Below are positions 54,480-64,000 of a stretch of DNA of 64,000 nucleotides, in pieces (position 1 is the stretch's first letter; each line of letters begins with the position of its first letter). The DNA is taken from positions 310,001 to 374,000 of the forward strand of contig JAKSZP010014446.1 in the NCBI GenBank assembly GCA_022478985.1, written 5' to 3'. The notes beneath the pieces are model-generated. The model was not told where the DNA came from. It saw only the letters and a program-made list of their open reading frames with translations, and did no database searches. Origin of the DNA: Massospora cicadina. Lineage: Eukaryota; Entomophthoromycota; Entomophthoromycetes; Entomophthorales; Entomophthoraceae. Both the position numbers and the translations under genes were made by a program.

Positions 54480-54930
54480 AAGTTGCTTTATAAACGCCCC
54501 ATCCTTTGCCACCCTGACTATGATAAACCTTTACTTCTATTAAGCGATTCCTTTAGCTATGCTGTTGGAGCTATGCTGTCCTAATTGGATGAAAACGGTG
54601 TGGATCATCCAGTGTCATACTTTAGCGAAATTCTGTTTAAGGCTGAACGTAACTGCAGCGTCACTGATAAGGATTTTTTAGCTTTCTTACTAGCCAAGAA
54701 ATACTACTTCCCCTACCTTTATGGAACCACATTCACTGTGTTTATTGATCACGCTTCTCTTTAAATGGCTCCAAGATATGAAGGATCCTTCTGGGCGACT
54801 AGCTCATTGGGCCTTAAAGCTACAACACTATGATATGAAGATTGAACATTGGGTGAAACCTGCCATATGAATGTTGATGGGTTGACCCGCTTACCTGTTC
54901 TGCATATAGATAATAGTGAAAGCAAGCGGC
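54480..54930 (+). pseudogene. Element G RNase H
   Basis: LLLSDSFSYAVGAMLS (SDS in place of TDAS) holds the catalytic Asp. [36 protein letters not shown] (Asp for the usual Glu-Cys) and [10 protein letters not shown] follow. [19 protein letters not shown] is the gypsy connection to integrase. A stop follows AMLS. Confidence 0.72.
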
Positions 54931-55079
54931 TGCATGACCTCCTTATGGCCCCTGACGCTTAAGATAATGAAGATGAACCCGTCAATAAAATATTTGCTAA
55001 CACTCCCACAATACTAAAGTGGAGAGCTGTAAATTATACAAAAAGGTAGGGGCCAACTGGCTGCCTTATCTTAGATTCT

Positions 55080-56110
55080 ATTAACGAGTACCTGCCATCA
55101 TGGAGGCCCACTTTATCCTTGGGCACGGCGACTTGAGGAAAAATTATGATTGGTTCAAAGACCAGTACTATTGGGAGAGCATCCTGTAATCCATCATTGA
55201 AGTCCTGGATGCATGTTTAACCTGTAAAAAACAATCCTGATTCAAAACCAAATACCAGTATTAACCTACTACCCCTCAGCAACCTTTTCACACAATCATT
55301 TAAGTCATGGTAGTTCCTCTACCCCAAACTATCAGTGGGATTAGTTATATAGTGCTAGGTATTGACCACTTTACAAAAAGTACTGAAGCGGTGGCTCCTC
55401 CTGCCAAACTGTTAAATTTACTTCCACTTTTTTCATCAATAAACCTTCACCTACAATGGTTGCCCTCAGGTTCTCCTCCGCGACAATGGTAAAAATTTCA
55501 CCTATAGAATGGTCAAGGTCATGGCTACCTCCATGGTGCCAAAAAACCCTTCTTCGCCCCCTATAATCCTTTTACAAATGGTACAGTAGAACGCGCCAAT
55601 GGAACCTTGGTAGCTGTACTACAAAAACTTCCCACATCAGACCATCTACATTGGTACCAGTTCTCGCCCAGGCCTGATGGCATACTGGATAAGTTAACAC
55701 CAGATCATTAAGATGTATCCCTTCCACGTTGTATATGGTCAAGAACCTGGGGTATCTGCGCATTTAGATAAAGATGTCTTTACTGCACGGACTGATGATC
55801 ATGAAAAGGCCATGAAGAGGTTGGCCCAGCATATTACTTAACTTCAATTGGACGCTGACTAATCTAGCAAAAATCTGTCACCAAAGAGGGTCAAGCTGCA
55901 AATAAGCTCAGAACCCCTTACCCTCTTTCAAAGTCTCTGATTTAGTATTGTATTACCAAAGTCTATTACCACCAGAAGCTAGAAGCTTGGGTCCATCTGA
56001 GAAGGACCCTTCGTTGTCACCTACAAGAAAGGGGATGAGTATTCTACTAAGTCTCTTGCTTCTGGGGTAACTATCAACTGAGTACATGGATGGTTCTATA
56101 GCCCTATTCG
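55080..56110 (+). pseudogene. Element G integrase
   Basis: FILGHGDLRKNYDWFKDQYY with the zinc-binding His, then CLTCKKQ with the Cys pair. VMVVPLPQTISGISYIVLGI begins the DDE core, with the first Asp changed (V where D is usual). VERANGTLVAVLQKL (about 55590) keeps the Glu, as in A. The C-terminal end YKKGDEYSTKSLASGVTIN matches the end of A. No chromodomain. Confidence 0.72.
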
Positions 56111-56119
56111 CCCCACAAC

Positions 56120-56135
56120 ATCTTGAAGGGGGTAA
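56120..56135 (+). other. Element G polypurine tract
   Basis: CTTGAAGGGGGTAA directly before the 3' LTR TGTTGGAC. Confidence 0.65.
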
Positions 56136-56797
56136 TGTTGGACAATCAGTAGTTCAACTAGGTAGTAAGAATGTCTTGGTGTTGACTCCTCCAACTTTTA
56201 ATATAAAATCATAAACTAGTTCACAATGGGATCCTAATAATCAGAGTAATTGTTCTACTCCCCTTTTTATAGACCTTAGGGGTCCAAGGGAGATTATAAT
56301 TATAACCTCCAATCTCCACTTAGGAACTTCAGTGTTCTTCCAAACCACTCCTATGTGCAAGATGGCAGATTGTCAAAATTATATTAAAATGCTCTCCCAT
56401 GAGTACGCTATTCCAAATTTCAAACCCCATCTACAAATTAAGCTCTACTCATATGATACAGCTTTCCAAAGTGGTGATAAGCTAAATCGTCATTTAAGAA
56501 ATTGGGAAGCCCCTTAACCTATTCTAAATTCCATCACCTCACTATAATAAGCTTCAAGTTAGTTTAATTACTAAGTGAGATCAATGTAATGAGGGCTCTT
56601 TTTTTCTTCTGAAACCCTGAGTTTTTAATACTAATAAAAACCCTTAAAAAATCCACCCCTTTTTACACTTTAAAAGATCTCCTTTTAAGTCGAGGTTTCA
56701 ATAGCTATTTCTAGTTTTATAACTCTAGCGACGGCCTAACTGTTGTAATCCTGCACACCTATCACCTGTGAGTACTCATCCCCACCAGGCTTTAACA
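56136..56797 (+). repeat. Element G 3' LTR
   Basis: 662 bp, TGTTGGACAATC...CTTTAACA, followed by the ACTCT duplication. An antisense TATAAAAAGGG box lies at 56261-56271 (minus strand), also present in the 5' LTR at 43188-43198. Confidence 0.9.
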
Positions 56798-56802
56798 ACT
56801 CT

Positions 56803-57310
56803 GGAGGTAAAGTCTTTGACTGAAATTGCTTGTACTTACTTTAAAAGGCAATTTTTACAATAATGATGAACTGGTTTAACTAATTGTTTTTATAAATGGT
56901 CCTACAATGTCAGTGGAGCCTAAAAGGTGCACTTGGATAAAAATGAAATTCAACCTTCTTTGGGAGTGGATTAAATTGACTGCATTCAACATAGAGCTCC
57001 AGAGCCTGACTGATGTTATCCAACATTGCCTCTTAGTAAATTTCTCCTTTTGATGCTTTTATTTCTTGAACAGTATTCTGTGTCCTACTTGATGGTGTTC
57101 TTCCATGTCTGTTGCCATTTGTTTGCTGATATTACAATTAGGTTAACCATTTCTCATGTACAAGCTTCTTTAACTGTCTTTTGCTGGACCTTGTTGCTCT
57201 TTAACAACTCTTTAAAAATAATATTTTTCTGCTCTTCCTCTTCTCATTATTTATTCTTTGGTCTTCTAATTAGTTCATGAATCCTCTTGCATTTGTTTGA
57301 TAGAGATAAA
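56803..57310 (-). pseudogene. Element E integrase, N-terminal half
   Basis: ALELYVECSQFNPLPKKVEF, then TDIVGP near 56900 with the first catalytic Asp (VDxVGP pattern). It continues at 42972 on the other side of element G. Heavily decayed. Confidence 0.55.
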
Positions 57311-57559
57311 AATGAGTATTTGTGACAATTCATTATCTTTCAGATGCTTTTTTTGAAGCTGATGCAGGATCTCATAGTCAAAACCTTTCAACTAAACGGC
57401 CAATCTTGCAAGTCTTCAATCTAAATTCTCCATAGTGGTAACTATTTTAAAGAGTTGTGATGCATGATTATCATGAAGTGTACGCTGTAAAAAGGTTACA
57501 AGTTACATACTGCTCTGATTACAGATAAGCACTTGTGCTCTGTGACTTTATAGTTTCGT

Positions 57560-57760
57560 TAAGCTTTAAAACTTCTTCAAAAAATAAATAGGGTGATCAG
57601 TCAAATTCTTATTCAATTGAGCTAAAATGGCACCAATACCAACATTGCTGGCGTTGGTTTAAATGTAGAAGTCATTGCAAAGTCTGGGTATATTAGGATT
57701 GGGTCTTTCATCAATCTCTGTTTGAGTTAGTTGAGGCATCTTCATATCTTGTTCCTTAGT
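57560..57760 (-). pseudogene. Element E RNase H start
   Basis: RLMKDPILIYPDFAMTSTFK, then VLVPF, a stop, LN: this matches the PIL.YPDF...F...TDAS..GIGAILAQLN pattern, with the TDAS lost. Confidence 0.55.
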
Positions 57761-57989
57761 GAACAGTACTCCTTTGTTCATATGATGTTATTAGTTCAAC
57801 AATGGTAGCAAAGTTTGGCACACAAATGGTAGTAGTAGCATACCATGCTTAAGAACACATGGACATCTCTTATAGATTTGATAACTCATCCTGGAAATGA
57901 CTTTAACCCTAATTTTCTGGGCATTGGTTCCTTTTTGGTTTACTTCATGGTAAAGGAATATAACAGCCTCTTTAAAAATGAGCACTTTC

Positions 57990-58430
57990 TTCTTTTCAAT
58001 TTAAGGTTGTTTTCTATCAAACAACTAATAATTTCTCCTGTAGTTACAGAAGTTCCATAAATTTTTTCTAACACCTTAAAAAATCTAGGTAAATGAGTAT
58101 ACTCAACATCTTTAAATCACAAAATATCTAATCCATAACTTGCTGGAACGTATAAGGGGCGTTGCACAAGTCTTGAGGCATACATGTTGGTTTGTATAAT
58201 CACTGGCTGGTTCTTAGCGCATACTTCTCCAGGTCTGCTGGAGACAACTCCATCTTTTAGTATGAGCTGACAAGTCTCATCATGGAGAAGTAGTTTGGAT
58301 CTTTGAGTTGTTTCAAAACGTTGCCAATTCTTGGTAATAAGTATGTTTCTTTCTAATTCAGGTCATTAAGCTTTTATTATTTATGACAACCCTGTGGGTT
58401 TTATCTTTCTTCTGCATTAGTAGGAGGTGT
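57990..58430 (-). pseudogene. Element E reverse transcriptase
   Basis: YLLPRIGNVLKQLKDPNYFS, then MMRLVSSY (first Asp changed to R), then MPQDLCNAPYTFQQVMD and LIYLD, truncated at the YLDD site. It is colinear with D (YPLPRINNALNCL). No open frame. Confidence 0.6.
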
Positions 58431-59279
58431 GACGCCCAAAGACTCCTGGAAGGGCATACATCCCTACAAACATAAGTTGTTGTACCTCATTGATATAATT
58501 TCTTCGTTGCTCTTGGAATGGAGATAAGGCTTTGATCATAATGACATGGCTCTCCCAGTGTCAACAATGTTCCTTATTCCTTAAATAGGTCATAATCGTT
58601 GAGTCCACTTTTTAAAATGACTATTAATTTAGGAGTTCAATTAGGTAACATTATTCTTGAGTAATTGGCTTATCCCATCCAATTTTAGAAATGCTGGCTA
58701 TGGAATGATCTGATTCAAAATTGCCATAACAATACATTTATCTTTAGCTATATCTTTTACCCTTCTTGGTCTGAACAGGGTGAATTATAATGTTTTAGAA
58801 GGAATTTAGCCTCTACTAGGCATGTTGATCTTAGAAACATAACATATCTCTGAATTCCTGATCTCTAATTGCTTTTTGGCATTTATTTTAAGCGTTGTTT
58901 GTTCCATTATATTGGTATTGATGTTGACAAGAATAACCATATGTTTCCAGGTAGTAAGTTCATCTCCTCACTTGAGTACAAAGAAAACCCAGACTCAGCT
59001 TCTACAAAGGTTGGTAACTGCTTTTTAACTTTATCTACAGATATAACTGATGGTTTAAATGGAATTAGTGGTTTTACTAGACATAATTGTTTTTCTCTCC
59101 TTCTTCTAATTTATCTTAAAACACAAGTGGTATCTTTTAAATTAGTAAACTGACTGAACTCTGATTAAGTTAATTAGTACAAACTTAATTAAGAACTGCA
59201 TAACTATGAGGAAATAATAGTGGTCATAATTAGGTAATATAGCTAAAGAAGACAAGATGATGCGTATAAATTGAAATTA

Positions 59280-59520
59280 AAGTTAATACACTCTTAATGC
59301 TTTATTTGACTCAGGCCCAGCTGTTCTATATTTGGTTTTATAGTCAATGTCCAGTGAAAAATATAATTACTATGAGCTTGAAAACTTTATTTTTAATTAA
59401 GTGCCAGTATACAGTATTTCTAACACTTTAACCTTATTTATAATAACTTCCGCTTTTGTAATATTCTTGCTGATAGTAATACCAGCGGTAAGGATTGCTC
59501 TATCTGGTTGTCTTAACCCC
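59280..59520 (-). pseudogene. Element E protease remnant
   Basis: KYRTAGPESNKALRVY aligns with EYWTAGLDSTISCVAYSVLP of the element D protease. The DSG active site is not legible. Low information. Confidence 0.35.
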
Positions 59521-62110
59521 TAAACCTTCTTGGAGATGGGACTCTATAAAAGACTCATGTATATACAGCCTTCAATTAAAATCTTCTTAAACGCAATTTA
59601 AACTAATTTCTCACCATCTGACGTACTGTCTACAATCTAAGTGAGCTTGAAAAAGAGTCAAGTAAAATTGTTCATAGGGCTTAAATTTTCTATTTATTCT
59701 TAGATAGCACGCATAATCACTTCACTTGGTGCTTTGGTAATATGTATTTTGAATCAACTCTCACATTAGGTTCATTCTTTAGCAATATAATTAATATGCT
59801 GTATAACCCAATTGACTGATCCACCAATCTCATCTTTGGGCTATTCTTACTTTCCTTCTTCTTGCTTGAAACTCTTTCTTTAAAGTAACCTTATTGTTGG
59901 CAGCTATTACATTTGCTAACTGGTTAGTAAGCCTTGTCTTCAGGCTTATACTTAAGGCTCTGAGCATCATAAACAGACCTTTGGTTTGAGCGAGATTACT
60001 GATGAATTTGATTCCTTAACTCCGTTTTATACGCATTTTTGATGTCAATTGAGGCCAATTGATGGCCTTTATGGAATTGTTGTGTTTTATAGTTGTAGTT
60101 TACAGCAAATGAACACTATTGCACATGTTGAGTTCTCCCTTAAAACTCTCAAGTCTTCCTTGATCACTGGGCCTTCATTCTCTTAACAAGGTCCAAATCT
60201 CTATAAGCACCATATAGTCAGTCTATGTGGTATCCAATTCCTATGATTCCTAGTATAGTAAAACTATTAGCTAGGATCAATGAATTTTACTAAAATACAA
60301 TTCAGGGGGTAAAGAGTACTTTAAAAAAATTAATTTAATAGTTTATAGTAAATTATTGAGCCTTTAAATAATAATATCTAAATCTGAAATTACATTTTAC
60401 AATGAATATAATAACTATAATGAGATTTATGGAATCTAATTTTTACATAACTGAGGCAAGCTGACCAGGGGACAGGCATTACTGAAAGAAAGAAACGAAA
60501 GAAAGAAATGACATGAAACCTGAACAGGGTCAACTCCGTCAAAGAAAGTTTTTCCACCTCCAGATTGGGACAATATTTTTCTGGTTACGTCATGGGTAAG
60601 GTTTTCGTGTTATTAGACCTACTAACCGCCAATAGCTTCCTTTGGCTGGCACCCCAATCGATGTGCAAAGGGCGGGAATCAAACCTGCAACCTTCAGGTT
60701 GGTAGCCGTACGCCCTACTGACTCACCTTCCACCCCCTGAGATTTGTGGAATCTAAGTTTGATAAAATCTATAAGGAACATCTAATGATAGTACAGGAAG
60801 GAATATAGAATTGAAATAATTCTCATTTTTTCATTTCTTTCTTAAACATCTAGTGATTCCAATATCTGATAATGGTTAATAGGATGCTACCACTAAATCC
60901 TTAATGGGCAGTGCTAGGTTGGCAATCTTGTTGATATAATTTCTTATCTGTGTTTCAATAATTCATATTGCTTAATATCTTTGGATAAAATGGATGCTTA
61001 ATCCTACCAGAGAGTAGATAACCATATTGATTTGTTATCTAATACATTTTCTTGTGATTCTGGCATGACCAGAATTATTTGCTCATCACCTTGAGACTTT
61101 ATATGAGATCCTATATAGATTAGTTCCACAATGCGTTGCTTACTAATAAGATGTATAAATATTGTTTTAATCACATTGTCTTATTAGATACTAAATATAT
61201 AAAGAATACCTACACTTCAGGCTTCAACATACTAGGGCAAAGAAAAACAAAGGCTAAGGTCATATGCATCAGGATGTTCAGGTGTGAGTTGAGTGTGCTA
61301 AGAAAAACAGTACTTCGGTGTCTAGATCCAATGCTCCAATTATCCAAAGCTGTTAGGCTTAAAGTAATACCGGTTTTCATAGTTCACAACTTATCATCTT
61401 GCTCATTTTCATATTGTGAAACTTTTGTTTTATGATTTGAACATCTTTGTACTTCCAAGATTGGCAATAAGTTTTTCTTTGCCTTCATCCAAGATGTAGT
61501 GGTGTCAAATAATGGCTCCACGCACCTCCTGTGCTTCTCTACTATTGCATCCCTCAACATGGCGACCTTATTTCTTTTTTCTTGCCCATACATGCCATTC
61601 TCATACAACCTTATAAGTCTTTCTATAGTCCTCTCACTAGGAGTGACCCTAGCCTTGAAGCATGAGCACATATTGGGATCTTCTTCAGATTCAATTTATT
61701 GAGAAGGTTGTAAATCCATTGCTGGTGTGGTGCTGATAGTATGTTATCCTAAAGTAGATAAAGGTCTGTTAAGAAGTTGCCTAACTTTACTACTCTCCAT
61801 ATCTTGTCTCATTTGATCTAACTGATCATTGTGGCATCCCATCTTGGTATGCATTTGTGCTATGCTTTGTACGCTTCTGTCTTCTCTTTCTCTAATAAGC
61901 TCACCTTATATCTCATTTAGTCAAGGATAACTACCTTATATTTTTTATGGATGTGGAAATCTGAATTTTACTAGCTTACTAGTCAATGAGATACTCTCTG
62001 CTTCAACTCATCAAGCAACTTAAACATACTCACAAAAATGCTTTCTTATGAAATTCCTCTACATAGTATACTTTTATTGTACCGTCATAGAACTCTTCAC
62101 AATCTCTTAA
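59521..62110 (-). pseudogene. Element E gag region
   Basis: This lies between the PBS and protease. The longest piece (61671-61384, 95 codons) starts MCSCFKARVTPSERTIERLI and is rich in charged residues. Near 59920 a degenerate CNSCQQ.GYF may be the zinc knuckle. A SINE (60470-60740) is inserted. No capsid motif recognised, so gag is called from position. Confidence 0.4.
60470..60740 (-). repeat. tRNA-derived SINE copy 3
   Basis: The minus strand starts GGTGGAAGGTGAGTCAGTAG (A-box part) and has GGTTGCAGGTTTGATTCCCG (B box, nearly canonical) some 45 bases on. A tRNA-unrelated body follows, ending in a (CTTTC)n-like tail at 60485-60515. The tRNA-like head lacks the clover-leaf closure and anticodon arm of a gene. 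It sits in element E. Confidence 0.75.
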
Positions 62111-62122
62111 TGGCACTCCCCT

Positions 62123-62135
62123 GTAGTAAGCACCA
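62123..62135 (-). other. Element E primer-binding site
   Basis: Minus strand TGGTGCTTACTAC followed by AGGGG, next to the LTR end. Confidence 0.6.
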
Positions 62136-62137
62136 AT

Positions 62138-63219
62138 TATTAAAAAATTGTCCCACTCACTCAGGGGGTGCTGATTGATAAGGTTGGTTCAGTTGTGATT
62201 AGTTAATTTATGTTGACAGGTGCGACACTGGGCAATTTGTAGTGTCTCAATTAATTAAAAGCCTTACTCATGTTTCCAAGCGCATTCAACCATTTTAAAC
62301 CTCAAATATATTACATGATGGATACCTAATATCGCTGAGAATCCGCTACCTCTGCTGGTACAATCAGGCTATTACAAACCTCATAAAGTAACTCTTCTGC
62401 ATGTTAGACAAGTAAGTTATCTATTATGTTATACAAAAAAATTCTGCTAAAGATGTTGTTTATTTGAAAAAAAAATAAAATATGGGTATCAGGATGTTTA
62501 CAGTAGGGTCAAAGGAAATTAATTCTCAGTTCTTTTGCAAAAAGCAATTGTGTAATCTCAACTTGGTTTTAAGTTGTTGGAGTTCAATCCCATATATAGT
62601 TGATATTCTTGAGTCTCTGCAAGTTATATTTTGGACTCCTGGTTCTTTATTATTGCATGGATGTTTATTTTGTCCTGAATGTGGCTCACGTAGCTCCCAT
62701 GGCTCTTGAAGCTATCATAGTAGCCTGTTCTGTTACTCCAATTTCTGGTTTGTGATTAGTTAATCTCTCAATTGGTAAATCTCTCATTATACATTGTTGA
62801 TTTAACAAGAAAACTCATTTTGGAAGGAGTAATCTAATTAAACCTTCATCAGTGGGGGAACCTAAAGGTATAGAAGAGGCTCTTTTAGGAGCATTGTTTG
62901 GTAGCTTAGTTTCATGCTCATTTTAGATGGCATTTATACTAGGGCGCTCTCTGATGTCATTGCTACCAGTCTGCAAATTTTTATGTAAAATGAAGCTACA
63001 AAAGAACCTCTAATGTTAGAATTTTTAGATTGATTGAAGCCTATAAAAGGGGCTTAAAATCACTATATCATTTTTTTGCTGAAGCATTAAGTAGGACACA
63101 ATGAATTGTCTGGCTGGCTATGGAAATAGTGTGAATATTAAAATTAATTGTTTTTTGGTTTTCTGGAAGGGTTCTTTTCATAGGACGAAAAATTAACAAC
63201 TTTAATTGAGCTTTTCTCA
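62138..63219 (-). repeat. Element E 5' LTR
   Basis: About 1082 bp homologous to 41243-42351. The outer end is set by alignment only, since no matching target duplication was found. Confidence 0.65.
63042..63050 (+). promoter_or_regulatory. TATA-like box, antisense, E 5' LTR
   Basis: CCTATAAAAGGGGCTT, conserved with 42162-42170. Confidence 0.5.
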
Positions 63220-64000
63220 AAAAGTTCCCTCAGAGAGCTCCAACAGATGGTTTATAAATGTGATAACTTTAATCCTGGTCTCAATAATTATATGAGATTT
63301 TGGAGGGATGATGACCTTTTGGATAAAATACAATGCATTTTTTACAAATCATTGATCAAAGGTGGGACATAGTAGTTTTCAGCCCTTGGACTCATTATTT
63401 TAGTATTATGAATCTTAGATATTCTAACATACAAGTCCATTGCCTTTTCCTCCCTTTTTCTTTTGACAGGTTTTTTATAAAGAGGTGGATATAATAATTC
63501 ATGTTAAAATTATTAATCCTTATGGCTTTTTATTAAATCAACCAGGAATTGGGTACTTATAAGGAGGTCATAGTTGTTGTTATATATTACAACCGAAGGA
63601 TCAGAAACCATTAGGGTCCCAAACTGTATTAGTAATGAGCAATAAGCTCTGATGGACCTAGTGTATGATTGCCTACAGTTCCATAATCCATGGTATGATT
63701 TTAGTCAGAGGAAATCTTAATTCATTGCATAAGTATAGAGGAGATTAAATTGGTTTAAACCTAATTTCTAGTGTAATTAAGACTTCAACTTAATTACTAT
63801 TACTTCCTGTGACAATAATCCAAAATTTGGGATTACGGAGATGGCATCTCAAGGAGAGGGCTTGCCTGATGTAATGTGGACTTTCTTAAAAAGCATAATA
63901 AGACTAACTGAAGAATTTAGTACTTATTAATTGACAGAGATATTAATGTCATTGTGAGCTGATGCTACAAAACAGTTGGGCTATAAATAATATTTCGTTT
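63220..64000. other. No gene assigned
   Basis: A plus-strand stretch near 63231-63371 is open for about 46 codons (RELQQMVYKCDNFNPGLNNY...) directly after the E LTR. It is unrecognised and may be part of the sequence that E interrupted. The rest shows nothing. Confidence 0.35.

Larger units (their letters stand above)
43065..56797 (+). mobile_element. Ty3/gypsy element G, 5' LTR interrupted by B1
   Basis: 5' LTR 43065-43485 plus 50308-50551, PBS 50554, long leader, gag, protease, RT, RNase H, integrase, PPT, 3' LTR 56136-56797. Flanked by ACTCT on both sides (43060-43064, 56798-56802). Without B1 it is about 6.9 kb. Its 5' LTR minus the insert is 665 bp, against 662 bp for the 3' LTR. Confidence 0.9.
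41243..63219 (-). mobile_element. Gypsy-type element E, host of nested G and B1
   Basis: LTRs at 41243-42351 (3') and 62138-63219 (5'), with minus-strand integrase, RNase H, RT, protease and gag remnants between them. The integrase is interrupted at 43064/56798 by element G. Without the insert, E is about 8.2 kb. It is old: no domain keeps a long open frame. Confidence 0.75.

Noticed and set aside
57026..57280. 84-codon hydrophobic ORF on plus strand
   Set aside because: Opposite strand holds the integrase remnant of E; hydrophobicity reflects T-rich antisense.
60660..60740. Possible tRNA gene
   Set aside because: A and B boxes are present but no acceptor-stem pairing or proper anticodon arm; a body and (CTTTC)n tail follow, so it is a SINE.
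60590..60781. 63-codon ORF containing VAGLIPALC on the minus strand
   Set aside because: It is a translation through a tRNA-derived SINE; the coding look comes from the tRNA-like head.
61136..61435. 99-codon ORF on plus strand
   Set aside because: Partly overlaps the better minus-strand gag-position piece; no motif on this strand.
41238..63224. Target duplication for element E (ATAAA / AAAAG)
   Set aside because: Flanks do not match and the LTR edges are uncertain by a few bases.
1..64000. Host protein-coding exons or a prokaryotic operon
   Set aside because: Every supported frame belongs to a transposable element or is unassignable; no ribosome-binding-site spaced gene series and no exon set with homology to cellular enzymes was recognised.

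Overview
This window is repeat-dense, AT-rich eukaryotic DNA. I find no convincing host gene, rRNA gene, intact tRNA gene or prokaryotic feature. Almost everything recognisable is retrotransposon in various stages of decay: one L1/Tx1-type LINE, Ty3/gypsy LTR elements of two kinds, tRNA-related SINEs, and a minisatellite-bearing element with Helitron-like terminal motifs. One kind of Ty3/gypsy element is primed by a tRNA (A, C, D, E, F, G). The other is a chromodomain element of the Tf1/sushi type (B1, B2 and two solo LTRs). The sushi-like chromodomain, the tRNA SINEs, a possible hAT terminus and CTCF-like motifs in LTRs lean towards a large animal (perhaps vertebrate) genome, but a fungus with chromoviruses cannot be excluded. 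The host call is inference.

Layout. 147-3565: LINE (+), truncated at the window start. 3568-9205: gypsy A (-). 9427-10278: solo sushi-type LTR. 11110-21965: gypsy C (+), mostly internally deleted, with sushi element B2 (15358-21869, -) inserted in its 3' LTR. 21966-26142: no gene, one SINE. 26143-41242: broken gypsy F (+), split by gypsy D (26565-36086, -), by a solo LTR (37759-38611) and by a Helitron-like minisatellite element (about 39370-40430). 41243-63219: gypsy E (-), whose integrase is split by gypsy G (43065-56797, +), whose 5' LTR is split by sushi element B1 (43486-50302, -). 63220-64000: nothing assignable.

The nesting is supported by matching 5-bp target duplications: GCTTC for B1, ACTCT for G, TTAGC for B2 and TACTT for the 37759 solo LTR. 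It is also supported by LTR lengths that agree once the inserts are removed. Insertion order at the right end is therefore E, then G, then B1, and B1 has the most similar LTR pair.

Four things stand out. (1) The sushi-type LTRs carry an open frame across their U3 part that recurs in several copies. Its potential start codon forms exactly at the polypurine-tract/LTR junction. (2) The same elements have a palindrome just inside the 5' LTR that can pair with the predicted RNA 5' end, as expected for Tf1-style self-priming. (3) Element D carries an antisense gene of about 360 codons (decayed) between integrase and its 3' LTR, with its own TATA-like box and AATAAA. (4) LTRs of A, E and G carry TATAAAA boxes on the strand opposite to gag-pol. 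All coding frames contain stops or frameshifts, so I describe remnants rather than functional proteins.
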